In this document: piece after piece, positions 52,220-64,000 of the stretch | How positions within the stretch are numbered: position 1 is the first letter of the stretch | How the letters are laid out: each line of letters begins with the position of its first letter | Assembly (NCBI RefSeq): GCF_001625215.2 | Contig: NC_030383.2 | Coordinates: 61,990,949 to 62,054,948 of the forward strand | Length of the DNA stretch: 64,000 nucleotides | Direction of reading: 5' to 3' | Source: Daucus carota subsp. sativus | Taxonomy: Eukaryota; Streptophyta; Magnoliopsida; Apiales; Apiaceae | Program-made: the position numbers and the translations under genes | The notes under the pieces: generated by a model | What the model was told of the DNA's origin: nothing | The model's database searches: none | The model's input: only the letters and a program-made list of their open reading frames with translations

Positions 52220-53251
52220 TTTTATCAAAAGAAGAGGGTGTAACATTTTAGCAGGAAAATGAAAGCACATTTTTTATTCGAATTGTTGTGTCCATAACCC
52301 ATCCGTACAAGAATATTTATACTAAAAATTTGACACGCCAGTAGTATGAACATAACTCATCAGCAGTACTACATGTAATTTAAGATATGAAAAAAATATG
52401 ATTTCATTATTTATTTTTTAAAAATTTTCATTTTTATATTAATATTTAAATATTAAACTTTCATTTAATAAAAAATTATAAATTATTATTTAATTTAATT
52501 ATGTTTAAAACCATTATAATTAGTTTTGTGAAATATAAATTGATTAGTGTCATCTTCAAAAATCAAAATTTTAGACCTTAGTATTGATAAACTTATTCAT
52601 TTTTATATTTAATTTCATTCATAACAGAAATATAATTGCATAGCAATTCTTGTAAATAGCGTTTATGATTATCAAATTACTATATTCAATTAGAAAAATT
52701 TAAATTCTCATGTATTTACTTAGGAGAATTTACCCGGAAAGCAGAAGAGCTGCTAAAAAGACGTAGTGAATAGACAACTGATAACATCCCCTTATTCTTG
52801 TCGGATGTGTTTGACGGTAGTGATGAATAGTTACTGACTTCCGGAAAAAGGGAGAAGAAGACTTAGAAAGAACAAAGAATTTTTTATAAATTTTAAACAA
52901 CAATAATTTTTTTCATTAATATATTTCTAATCTTTGTAATCCCCGTATAAATCAGTTTTAATATAATATAAAATAATTAATAACAATAACTGAACAAAAT
53001 ATTATAAGTAAATATAATAATTAATAACTCAGAATTAGCGAAACATATTTTAAACTCTTATCTTATCAAAAATTCACTTTAAAACGAAAGTCATTAGCTA
53101 AGCGAAACCGGTTTTCGCAATCTTTTACAACCCCGATCGAGAGTTCGGGTAATACCTGGGTCAGGTTCTGTCACTCTGTGTCTATAAATATACAGCCAGA
53201 AATCCAAGATTCGTGGGAAAAGAATTTATTAATATGACACTGTTAATATAT
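52220..53251. other. Spacer
   Basis: AT-rich, with no gene or element recognised. A poorly AT-biased patch at 52730-52870 has no frame with family features. Confidence 0.4.
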
Positions 53252-53253
53252 TA

Positions 53254-53504
53254 CTCCCTCCGTCCCCCTGAGTAGTATACATTGGGGGACGGGGACGCGG
53301 CACGGACTTTAATGCTCCTGTAAAGTATAGTTATGTAATTTATTTTTAAAATTTTCTTTTTCTGAATTAAAGTCTGGATGTTATATTTTTATTCAGAAAA
53401 AGAAAATCTTAAAAATAAGTTACGGAATTATATTTTATAAGAGCATTGAAATGTGTGTCGAACAGTTGAAAAGAAACGTATACAATTAAATGGGACAGAG
53501 GGAG
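53254..53504. mobile_element. Stowaway-like MITE (first of three)
   Basis: CTCCCTCCGTCCCCCTGAGT on the left and inverted CTCCCTCTGTCCCATTTAAT on the right, flanked by TA at 53252 and 53505. Length 251 bp. Confidence 0.88.
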
Positions 53505-53768
53505 TAACAAATTTTAAGTTAAGAAGGTTTTTAAGAAAAGAAAAGAAGAATGCTCAATGTGACACTGACCCCCTCCAAGAGGGCAAAATTAAAGAGGGAG
53601 ACACGGTTGATATATCGGAGCTTCTCTTCACCAAGGACAGGGATTTTCTCATCACATACAATGACCGCGATCGTCCGGTGTATATATATACTCCCCGTCC
53701 CTTCTATTTGTTAACAGTTTTTTTTCCGTTACCTGACACGTATTTGTTATTTAATAATTAAATTATAC

Positions 53769-54024
53769 TTCCTCCGTTCCAAAATAGTTGTCACATTTCT
53801 ATTTTTGTTGGTCAAATTGACCAAATTTTGACCAAAGATTATAAGTGATTCGCTCATTATTTTTAAAAACTGAAAATTACATCTTAAAGTAGATTAAAAG
53901 TTATTTCCGGTGACATATTTTTTTTATTTTGTCAATTGAAAAAATATCAATAAATTTCAGTCAAACTTTAGTCAATTTAACCGGCACAAAACCAAATGTG
54001 ACAATTATTTTGGGACGGAGGGAG
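53769..54024. mobile_element. Stowaway-like MITE (second of three)
   Basis: CTTCCTCCGTTCCAAAATAG and inverted CTCCCTCCGTCCCAAAATAA ends, flanked by TA at 53767 and 54025. Length 256 bp. Confidence 0.88.
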
Positions 54025-54051
54025 TATATGCTTACTCTATCCAAGATGTTA

Positions 54052-54286
54052 CTCCCTCTGTTTTTTTTTATATGTCACTTTTGACTTGGGCACGTAGGTT
54101 TAGGTGGGTTGACCGACTAGTAAAAAATGTTATTTTTCATTAATTTTTTTTGTGAATTAAAATTTTGATTACATACTTTTATTCAGAAAAAGAAAATTTT
54201 AAAAATAATATTTTTAACTACCCGGTCAAAGCACTTAAAAGTGTGTGCCAAAAAGTCAAACGTCATATATTAAAAAACAGAGGGAG
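54052..54286. mobile_element. Stowaway-like MITE (third of three)
   Basis: CTCCCTCTGTTTTTTTTTAT and inverted CTCCCTCTGTTTTTTAATAT ends, flanked by TA at 54050 and 54287. Length 235 bp. Starts 27 bp after the previous MITE. Confidence 0.88.
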
Positions 54287-54854
54287 TAACAATCTAAAGG
54301 CACCGAGGGAGTATATATAAATATCATTATGAATTATATGTTGTTATGTAAGAATTGTAGTGTTCCTGGCATTAAGTAGATAATCTTCCGTTTATGTTTG
54401 ACATAGATTCTCGAGTTCGCTGACTCTTTAAACTCGTTTTCTTACGTCAGTATCATGCATCGGAAAACATATAATATGAGTAGAAATTATTTGAGACTCT
54501 TATAAAGTATAGTTTACTCCCGAGGATTGCTTTGAATTCAAATTTTCTAGCATGCCATGGACTATTATCCCACTCTCCAATACCGAGTCTAGGAAATTAT
54601 TGGACACAAGATTTCCGCTCTCTGACTATGTCACTGACGATACTTCGACCTCATTTATCATTGATCCTACAGGCAAGGTTTTGCGATGCCATGTCAACCA
54701 TCATTTTGAGTACTATGGGGCTCGGGCTTATCCTTTTACCGATGAAAGAATGAAATGCAATCTGAGGATGAAGAAGCTCTAAAGTGTCCCTCTATTACGA
54801 AACTCCTGGCGTCTCATGAACGTAATTTTCTCATCAACAAGAATAATCAGGTAT

Positions 54855-56320
54855 GCAATCTGTAGCAGTATATTTAAAGTAAATTCTATTACCTTCGTAT
54901 AATCTTACGAATTTCAATTGTGTATGTGTTAAGGATATATTTAAGGTTATGCTCGTAGTCTTTTTATTACTAATATTCTCGTAGATCTTATCATTAGGCT
55001 CAGGTTTATAATTTATGTTGACATAGACATGGGTATCGTATTTATTTATATTATGGTCTGTTGGTACTCTGATATCTAAGTTAAAGGCTATTGAACTTTG
55101 TTGAAACTCTTGCTAGTTTATGGAGCTGGTGTCAAAAAATTAACTTGTTCACTTCAGATTGTAAATTTTAGGCTGTTTGACTCCTTATCAAGTTGTGCAT
55201 AGCCTATTCAAATCTTACGCGATACTCCTCCGTCCCATCCAATTGTTAACATCTGGAACGAAGGGCTTGTCACGTATTTTAAGATAATATAAATTACGGC
55301 TTCATAACTTATTTTTGAAATTTTCTTCTTCGGAATAAAAATCCATTACGTTGTGACATACAATTTTAGAACTTGGCCTGCAGTAAAGAAAGTGCAAGCT
55401 GATTTATGCTTTACTTCACAGCTTTATAGCTAAAGACAATTGCACAACAGGAAGAAAGAAACAATAAACAGGAATGCCTTTTCTTTTCAGTAAATTTTAA
55501 CTTTTCAGTAACAGTAAAAGAAGCTTCATATTCAATGTCTGAGTTAGCAACTTGATAATTGTCTTTATCTTAGACCCGAGAGACTTGTGCACTGTGTACA
55601 TTTAAACTGTATTAAGTCCGACCTCTGTAATGGTATTTGTATCCTATCTACACTTTGTTAATTCATGTTCTATAAATTTATCTGAAATATTCTATATTTG
55701 TGTTGCTACAAAAAAGTTATGCACATCGACGGCTACCCATCCTGCAAAAACCACGAGAATCTTGCATTAAACAATTAAGTTTAAAATCCAAATGACTGAG
55801 CGGAAACTCAATTCTTGTACTTACCTACTTAATCAGAGTTATAATTGGTGATTTAAGTGGAAGGTGACTGTATAGGAGTTGCTGATCAGAATGTTGTGAC
55901 CTTCGGCCTAGCAATTTGTCAGTTCTGGGAAGCTGTCTGGCATCCATGGAGGAAAAACACGAAAAATTTAGAAGGCCGGAAATATAGATGAAACTTAATA
56001 GTCGCTGCTTATAAAAAAAAAATAGCATGGAAGGAAACTGAGAAAACGCTAACCTTTAATATGTGGCCAACACTAGTGACCCCTGCCATCCAGAGTTTCT
56101 TTGCCGAATCTGCATGTGAAAATTAAGGCAAACAATAGACTTAATAAAAGGGGAGACACTGAAATACCAGAAAAGAACTTGTAAGATGTGTTAGTAATAG
56201 GATATTACCAGCTAAGCTGTGTTGTTGCATCTCTACATTTTTGAGCTTCACAAGCAGAAAGTTTCCTTGATTGTGTATGATCCTTGTCTTGGCAAATTCT
56301 TCATCAGATGCTAGTTTTCT
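54855..56320. other. Spacer and 3' flank of the 5-phosphatase gene
   Basis: A one-ended Stowaway remnant (ACTCCTCCGTCCCATCCAAT at 55225, with the usual AACTTATTTTTGAAATTTTC core) reaches to about 55380. The part 55800-56320 is likely the 5-phosphatase 3' UTR. Confidence 0.45.
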
Positions 56321-59237
56321 TCAAAAGAAATGCACTTCTCCGTATTCATGGGTGTATGGTAAAAGCTCTTCTACCTCAACTCGAGAATTGGAGCAACTCA
56401 TGCTTTTCTTGATTCTGCTAGTAATAACAGACTCAACCTCTGCCAAGAATATGCTATAAACTGGTCTATGATCAGAGAAACGAGACTCCCCGCGTACATA
56501 AGACACTTGATGCAGACCTCTACCATGCCACAATATGCGATCACACCTTTGCATATGAGATTACTGTATTAGTTTCCGACCGGATACTTTAAGGTTTCAA
56601 TTCTTTTCATCTTACATAATACATCATAGTTCTGTGATTATGAATTATTTAGTTTCTGAGTTGAAAGTATTTCTGTTTTTAATAGAGCTATTCCTTTTTG
56701 AATTTTTCTGTTACAGATGATTCTTACCATGCAGGCGTCCTTCTTTTCTCTCTTGGGTGCCTATCATCCCCTGCGTATCTGTCTGAGTTATCTGAATATT
56801 TGTAAGTAGGAGGAAAATATATACTGCCTTCGTTCCAACCCTCAAACACATGCCCTCTACTTTGTTCTACCCGAAGCTGCAATATGCAGAATACACAATC
56901 ATGAATGCATCGTGATTCATAAAAAAAAATCAGTTGTATAACTTACCTGATCATTTTCTAACAAAGCCCTCCAATTGTGCATCTCGACGAGAGCCTTTGC
57001 AGAACGGTAAGACAGTGCAATCCGATAGTTCAAATCCCCAAGCCAGACAATTCGACTAATTAAAATAAATTATTAATTACTGAAGTTCTAAGTAACTGCT
57101 TATAATTGGAAAACCATCATCCAGTCAATAAACCAGAAAGATAACTTAAAGCCTGTCTCTAAGTTAAAAAATAATGGTCTTACTCGTGCTCCAGAATTGT
57201 TTCTGGAGATGTGTCCTCAGCCATGCCATGAACTCGTGGAAATCTCGTTTTTCTTAGGATTTCCAAGACATCAGAGTTTCTCCTCAATTCATCACCTTCC
57301 TTTTGCCCAGAGGTTAAGTGACTACAGACGAAGCAGAAGCTTGTTTGGTGCAAACACATGCTAATTGATATCGAGCCCTGTAAAAAGAAATATAGCAAGC
57401 TCTCCTAATGATAAACAGAATACATAAAAGCTTTGTTACATTATTAATTTAGAATTCTGCACAAAATAAAGAATATACCTTGTTGCCAAGATAACCCATC
57501 AATCCCCTACCCACGCAAGAGACTTTCATGTTACGAACATCATCCCTCAGATCACTCTTGACCCATACTGTGAGAAAAATCCCTACCATCTGTTTGCTAG
57601 CAACTAAACAGTACCCAGAGTTTGCTTGTTGTCTATCTCTGTCCTCCGTGAAGGTAGAGCCATTGTATGACAATGGTGAATAGTGATTACTGCTGGGGGA
57701 ATCGCCATTTTCTTCTTCGTAGGAGCCGTTCCATATTACATTTTGGCCATAATCACATGTTCTCTGCCCAAACATTATCCTGTCACAGACACTGAATCGA
57801 CGATCAAGCTGAGGCTGTGGCATTGACATGTCATTTCCCATCATCCTCATACTATGACTAGAGTGGAAGGATCGACGTTGAAGAAAAGTTGAGGCCTTTT
57901 GGCGTGTTGATCCTTCAAAGTCCGCTTCTAATTCCACAATCGGGTCAGGAATCGGTGAGGGCGCGTGGTAAGCGCCACTTGTTCCAGGAAGATTATTTAA
58001 AGTCTTTCGAATTAGTGCTAGCCATTTCGTGGCTGGGCCATTGTCTTCTGTGCCCAAGACATTACCAGCATTCAACGGAACTATTTCTTGAAACCTAAAC
58101 GTTAACGGCACCAATTAAGTTCCAGAAAACAACTACAGAAATATCAAATCAATACAGGAAATTAAAATTTCAAACTCACCCGAGTACGTAAATGTCAGCA
58201 GGAGGCGAAGTGTGTAGCCAATCGTCAAGACTTAAATAACTTGGAGGTGATTTTCCTGCCACATTCCATGTAGCTACAAAGATCCTGAAGTTCCATTACA
58301 GAAAAACACAATAGTGACTAATGCTTGCAAAAATTTCACCCAAACAATCGAGAAAATTAAAATAACTTATACCTATAGTTTTGAACATCTGTGACTTGGG
58401 CAGCATCAAGATCAATCTTACTTCGCGATACAAACTCAGAGTGCCTCCTTAATCTCTCTAATGAAGAATATAACGGTAGAGGAATAACATAAATCGAGAT
58501 GCAAAAAATAAACAGACTAATTTGTCTTTCCTTCATACTTGATAAATTTGTATACGTCGAATTAATAATTTGGGTTTTGTGGAACGAAAAAAAATGAATG
58601 TCTGACATTTAACCTGTTCTACTTGTCTCCATAGTGCATGCTTCTCTCGATGAACTGTTACTCCATTCTTCATCACTGCCTGGAAAAAAATTATAAAATT
58701 TGTTAAGAGCTGTGATCAGCTCTCAGGGTATTGCTATTGCAGTAAAAACTTCTCAAGGAAACAAAGAGAATATAGTGTAGACCCAAGGTACTAAGAATAA
58801 GATCTTTGCATATCGAGAAAAGGGCAAGAAAACAAAGAGCCAGTCTCAATCGTGAAACGGAAGTGATTGATCCAGATATAATCCATATTGTTCTTGGTAC
58901 AAAAGAAGCAGTGATTGATGTAGATTATGCAACAGCAAGTCAACTAATTTCGACTAATTAAACCATCACATGCTGTTAAACAAGTATACAAATGAGATTA
59001 ATAAGAGGCATTAGGCAATCACCTGCATTAGCAATAGTTTCATCAGCATGAAAATCATCAGCTTTACTCTTGATATTGAACCATTTCTTGACCAATGCCT
59101 TGGGCCATGAATTCTTAAACAAACAGCACAAATAATTAGTACTAAACACACTACAAATTCGAATAAAAGATGACAACAAAGAAATTCGACATTTTTCTCA
59201 GACAAACCTTGCTTTTCTTGGAGCTCCCATCTCTCAT
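56321..59237 (-). CDS. Type I inositol polyphosphate 5-phosphatase
   Basis: Ten exons (59237-59208, 59113-59023, 58679-58614, 58457-58373, 58284-58180, 58094-57479, 57377-57184, 57055-56947, 56876-56728, 56546-56321) sum to 1671 nt, 556 residues. The start [20 protein letters not shown] and [14 protein letters not shown] is typical of plant type I 5PTases. Catalytic motifs are in order: [40 protein letters not shown] and SDHRPV. The family removes the 5-phosphate of InsP3 and PtdInsP2 in the cytosol, dampening signalling (and vein patterning in CVP2-like members). The linker between the second and third motifs holds a long low-conservation insert, as usual. The exact paralogue is not assigned. 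Confidence 0.95.
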
Positions 59238-61062
59238 TGTTCCACAACTTCATACATAAATCATAGGCCTTCAAGTACTAATCAAAATTTATCAGTTTGG
59301 CAAGAACAATGAACAAAACAAAACAGAGAAAAGGTGTATAATTTTCTTGAAGAACAGAAGATATGTCACATGAAACCAATTAACATGAAATAAAATAGCA
59401 CAATTCAGGTTCAAGATTTGGGTTTTGGGTAAGCAAAACAAGAGTCAGATTAAGAGAACCATACTCAAGCTGGGATTTTTATTGATTTTATGAAAAGAAT
59501 TCAAGAAAATCAAGAAATTGTTAAAAAAAACAAAAAGAGCAGGACAAGAATCAAGACTCAAGAGAAGTGTGTAGAAGTACTAATTTGATATTCTACTAGA
59601 GGTAAATGAAGACAATGCAGGAGACACAAAACCTCAAAGCCTAGTTATTAGAACAACAGTGACAGAATTTATAAGAGAATAAATAAAGGTGCATGAGTTT
59701 GAGAAGATCTTTTTTTATTGCCTTCTCTCTCTCCCCCTCTCCCTCTCTCTCTCTCTCTCTCCCCTCTCCCCCCTCTCCCTCCCTCTCTCTCTCTCTCTCC
59801 CTGTGTGTGTTGTGTTAATGAAAACAAAACTGAAGGGTGGCAGTAGATAGTGGATAGTGTGACCCAAAGCTTAAGAAGAGAGTGACAATGGCCGGTATGT
59901 CACATTTACACACACCCTCATCAATTTTATGTATAATAAATTTCTCATAATCTCTGTCCTTGTGTCAGCAAATTAATAAAAGTATAAATTTATACTATTA
60001 AAAGACAAATTAGAGATAAAAATAATGAGGCAACAAATTTCTTGTCTGCATTTATACTTATTATTATACGTTTTCCTAACTTGTGCCTAAGTGGGTGTTT
60101 GTAGGTGTTCACATAATATTATCAAATCTTAGAGATCTTTCTTTTGAAATTTTACAATTTTGGATATTATTTTATAATATTACATATATAATTGTCATGA
60201 TATTTATATGTATTAGAAAAATCATGTCATGATCTTATTTATTAAAATTGTGTTTTATAATTGTGTGTATTGTTCAAAAAATCACCGATTTATTGAAAAA
60301 ATTTCAATTAGTTCTGATTAATATCGTTTTATTGATTTATCCATTATATTATGATTTAGCTGAAAAATTTTTATTTATTAAAAAAATTGATAAATTCTCG
60401 ATTAATCCTAAATTGGCAGGTCAACCAATTAGCTCCGATTTCTGATTTCTATAATCATGATTTGAATATAAAATGACAATCTACTATTTCATCTAAATAA
60501 TGAGTATTTGAGTGAGAAATATTAAAAATATATATTATATAAACTCGTAATTTTAGATCTTAAAATTTTAGAAGAACCGATATTTTCGTAACTGAAATAC
60601 AATACTCAGAGTTAAAAACGTGTTGCAGGGTGTTGTCTTGCCCAGTGTAGTGAATATATTGCGCACGATTTGTCTGTATGTATTGAATTATAGACAGACA
60701 GAAGCTAAAGTACAGATTTGTGTTGTTTAGTGCATGGTGTATGCAAAACGACCAACTTTCAACAGACAAGCGTCTGTTTATGAGCTTTTATTTCCTTGAA
60801 ATCTTAAATTTACGTAAGAATATTTTGTATGGGCATCGAGTTATGTAAAATGCATTGCTTTTGAGGAAACGTACATGGGGTGGCTTCAATTTTTGAACGT
60901 GGAATGGTGACGGAGTCTTTGATGTAGATTTTGGGTCTTGTTCTTTTTGTTTATCGGCAATATTTTTGTATCGATTTTTTTATGATGTACCCATGAATGT
61001 GTGAATTTTCGTGCTTAGCATGTGCCCATAGGCACACACCAGACAAACCATTATTATATATA
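59238..61062. other. 5-phosphatase leader, promoter and spacer
   Basis: The leader has upstream ATGs at 59274 and 59250 (minus) that open a frame overlapping the true start. Beyond the CT tract the sequence is AT-rich and holds no supported gene. Confidence 0.45.
59726..59810 (-). repeat. Polypyrimidine (CT/CCT) tract near the 5-phosphatase promoter
   Basis: About 80 bp of CT and CCCT repeats ending in TGTGTGTG. On the gene's strand this is a GA repeat, the type bound by plant BBR/BPC factors; use here is inferred. Confidence 0.85.
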
Positions 61063-61466
61063 CTAGCCTTTAACCCGTACGAAGCACGGGCGGGTATAGA
61101 ATTCGTAATTTATTAATTATAATTTAAATTTCAATATCATCTTATTAGTATTTTAGTATTAATGAATTAGATTTTAACCAGATTATATTTACCAACTGAT
61201 TACATTTTTTGGACGACTACGAATTATACCAATATCGGTTTATTATAATATAGTATATAAATAATATATAAATTATTTTTAAAAGAATAATGGTGGAGTT
61301 TTTTTTATCTTGTATTACATCACAAGTGTTTGTAATTTGAATGGTATAAAACTCTTTAATATTACAAGAGTAAGACTTGTAGTTATAAAACAGATGACCA
61401 AACCAAAATATTGTACGACTACAAATTAAACCTATGTTGGCTTATTATATTATAGTATAGTATAGA
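61063..61466 (-). mobile_element. Short Helitron of another family
   Basis: On the minus strand it starts TCTATACTATACTATAATAT, a common plant Helitron 5' end, and finishes with the hairpin CCCGTGCTTCGTACGGG then TTAAAGGCTAG before T. Length 404 bp. A second 5'-end-like stretch (TATACTATATTATAATAAAC) lies inside at about 61225-61255. Confidence 0.75.
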
Positions 61467-64000
61467 TTAGACCTTATGTTTTGTTTGTTTAGCAAATTAA
61501 GGGTTTTTTTGTCCATGTAGTACATTTTTATTAATATTATGTACGAGTATTTTCGTGAGATAAACAAAAAAAAGGAAAAATTGTAAAAATATGTGTATAT
61601 TTATATTTTTAGAAGAGGTAAATAATTTAATAATAAAAAGTCATATGACGAAACTGAACAAACTCATAATCGTATTGTTGTTAATTGACATAATGACCTA
61701 CACTTTAAATTTTATATCTATTTACACAATCTCAAATTCACATCTTCTTTTGAAAATAATATTATTATTATATTCTTATCAATTCAAAAATGATCGAGAA
61801 CAGAAAATATCTTATATTTCAATTTGGAAGCTTCAAAATGATCAAAAATACTTGAATAAATATGACCGGAACCTGAAAAATGACACCGCTAATTATAAAT
61901 ATGATTCGCCCGTCATGCCACTACCGCATGCATCTGTCTAGTGGCACGCGTTAAACATTGCATGAATAACCAATTAATTTCTTCTCTTGACATCGACGTA
62001 TGAACATTTCTCTCGAATTGATGGATAAGAATGAGAAAATAATGATCTATTCTTTGAAATTTTAGAATTTTAGAGAAACACACTGAAAATTGTAATTTGA
62101 ATGCATCGAACTATGATGAATGAATTATAGACTTTGATTGCATTGATGTGAAGCTTTTTACATAGTCTACAAAATACACCAAAACACTTGAATTATTTCT
62201 TGGCAACTACAGTTGATTTGAGTGCTACAATTATCTATTATCATGTCACTTTCTTTATTGACCATTGCATAGTATTCACCTTTTCTGATGAATAAATATA
62301 TTTAATTTCTAAATTCATTAAAAAAAAACAAAATAAACACAAAACAACGTCTTTATAAATCTCTAACTTATATAATTATAATTGAGTTGTTAATTGTTTA
62401 AATTAGTAGCTCTACGGTGATTATTCAAATAATAAAATTCTTTTTTCAAATTACTCATCTGTCTGTTTCCATATTATAGTATGGACGGACGGCAGGACAC
62501 AAGTTAAATTAGATTCCTCCTTTTCTAATACTACCATTTGTTGAATATTCAGTGAGACAGATTCGAGATTCTAGAGTCTGATTATATTATAATAACTACA
62601 TATGATTAACATGCTTTGTTCATCATCAAGTAATGATGTCACAAACATATTCATCTGGGAAAAAAATCTTTTACATTCTTATAACTTGTATTTCATAATA
62701 TTATTTATATATAGATTAATTTGATATATCGAAAAAGAGATTGTCGAATACCATTAAAAAGTAAAAAAAAAAAAAAAAAAAACCTTTGTTAGAGGTCACT
62801 TGCCTTTCAGGAAAAGTTTAGAAAGAAATGAGAAGACCTTGAATTACATGTTCCGATGATAATATCTTAATCTTTAAAAATATACTCATTAATTTATCAA
62901 CTTCGATTTTGACTAAAAATTTCTAATTTATTCGAGAACTTTTATTGATAAATCTCCTATGAATTCTTAACTTTTATCCTGATTAATTTTGATTCTCGAT
63001 TTCTACAACTGATATACAAATATGATATATCAGATCGGATAAAATTAATTTGTATTCAAAAGCTTAGCTAATTATGCCAATACAAAGTGCACTTGGTTCA
63101 GACCATGCACATACCCCACCTGCAGGGATTATATTATAATAACAGGTCCCACCTTAACCAACATTCCTCACATGCCCCACCATTCATAACACAAAAGACT
63201 TTTGATAAAGTTGATTAAAACTGCACAAACAAGAGATTCTCATTGAATCAAAGGTGGTATAATTTCTATAAGTAGTAAAATGCAGTGTAAACAACTTTCA
63301 TGTTCATCTATAAAAGCATGTTGTATATTCTCTCCATCATTGCAATGACATGATTCGAATCAGTAATTTCAGAAAAAATGAGAAGATTCAATTACAACCC
63401 TAGTGGATGCTGTGGTTTACTTGAAGCATAACTATGTGTAATGATCAAACTCTGAATGTGACTATCATTTATGAAAGAGGAATCTAACAGGGAACATTCA
63501 TTTCTGAACTGGAAAGGCACAAGGGTGATGGGACCGAAGGAGGTCCAGGACAACGAGATGATAAGTATTAATGCCCGATCTAACAGTATCGTGCACATGA
63601 TATGACATGGCTCTTTCGGTATTTCAGGGAACTGAAGTAAATGCTGCAAACCATATGCAGTTGAAGCAAAGAACATACTCCTGCTCGTTGGAGCAAAAGT
63701 TAAAACACAAGTAGTACTGGACAGGGATAAAGCATAAGTTACCAGTTGAGAACTCAATGGAGAGATGAATAGATGATCATAGAGTAGAACATACTTAGAG
63801 TACAATAGAAATACAAGAATTGAGTGTAGATCTGTGGTCATGATTCCATGAACCTGTCTCTATGTAGTAAATGAAGGTGATACAGACAGCAGATACGTTC
63901 TCATCCGATCATGGTTCGCTTTCTACCTCGTTGTCTCACTGGTAAAAGTTAGAAATTATAATAAATGTCAGAGATAGTGACATATGAACAACTGAAATAA
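61467..64000. other. Terminal spacer
   Basis: No gene with family features is seen. An A run lies at 62763-62783. The frame at 63841-63392 (minus) lacks domain signatures and its codon pattern is not convincing. Confidence 0.4.

Larger units (their letters stand above)
53560..54854 (+). pseudogene. Nucleoredoxin relic
   Basis: Two pieces resemble plant nucleoredoxin 1. The first, 53590-53690, reads DTVDISELLFTKDRDFLITY, the usual start of a thioredoxin module. The second, 54552-54780, reads MPWTIIPLSNTESRKLLDTR then FIIDPTGKVLRCHVNHHFEY and YGARAYPFTDERM, the end of a module; after one frameshift near 54750 it continues SEDEEALKCPSITKLLASHE and RNFLINKNNQ up to a GTATGC donor at 54852. The WCxxC active-site part is missing and two MITEs lie between the pieces. 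Not a working gene. Confidence 0.75.

Noticed and set aside
61591-61941. 116-codon plus frame
   Set aside because: Ile/Asn/Tyr-rich AT-driven frame without family features.
63392-63841. 149-codon minus frame near the window end
   Set aside because: No domain signature, no clear splice context, and amino-acid make-up like translated AT-rich spacer; a gene end just outside the window cannot be excluded.

Overview
This is nuclear genomic DNA of a flowering plant, most likely a eudicot. The basis is AT-rich spacers, multi-exon genes with GT-AG introns, plant-only families (FLZ zinc finger, OVATE protein, mitochondrial PPR, three-SMP-domain LEA proteins, plastid transit peptide) and plant-type MITEs, Helitrons and MULEs. 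The species cannot be named from the sequence.

Genes in order: a two-exon WDR5-type WD40 gene (183-2344, +); a three-exon gene for a plastid two-helix membrane protein whose first intron is 4.4 kb (9128-3537, -); RPS18/uS13 (10973-13680, +); tRNA-Val(UAC) (14539-14467, -); an OVATE family gene (16145-15552, -); a DUF946/VPS62-like gene (22750-24501, +); a tandem trio of seed-maturation LEA (D-34/SMP) genes (26696-25362, 30777-28523, 35443-33894, all -); an HSP20-like gene (40114-39620, -); a mitochondrial PPR gene (42147-44444, +); an FLZ gene (50762-49078, -); a nucleoredoxin relic (about 53560-54854, +); and a ten-exon type I inositol polyphosphate 5-phosphatase (59237-56321, -). Splice sites were assigned by eye and checked for reading phase; each multi-exon model sums to a whole number of codons, except LEA gene A, which has a one-base frameshift in its last exon.

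The spaces between genes are rich in DNA transposons that can be bounded to the base by target-site duplications. Stowaway-like elements (TA) lie at 10.6, 12.1, 47.4 and three in a row at 53.3-54.3 kb. PIF/Harbinger (Tourist-like) elements with 3-bp TTA or TAA duplications lie at 9.2, 19.6, 20.4, 26.9 and 27.4 kb, and one at 20.4-21.6 kb holds two further elements. Two MULEs have 9-bp duplications: one sits in the intron of LEA gene B and carries a 200-bp perfect palindrome around a TA microsatellite; the other, at 44956-46421, is a Pack-MULE carrying an AGC-kinase fragment whose open frame begins inside the terminal repeat. Helitrons lie at 6666-8025, 51108-52219 and 61063-61466; the second keeps an RPA-like OB-fold fragment.

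I found no sign of a wholly new biological system. The strongest leads are the Pack-MULE chimeric frame, the palindrome MULE inside a LEA intron, the Helitrons with extra internal 5' ends, the LEA cluster with one intact and two altered members, and a tandem array just downstream of the HSP20-like gene.
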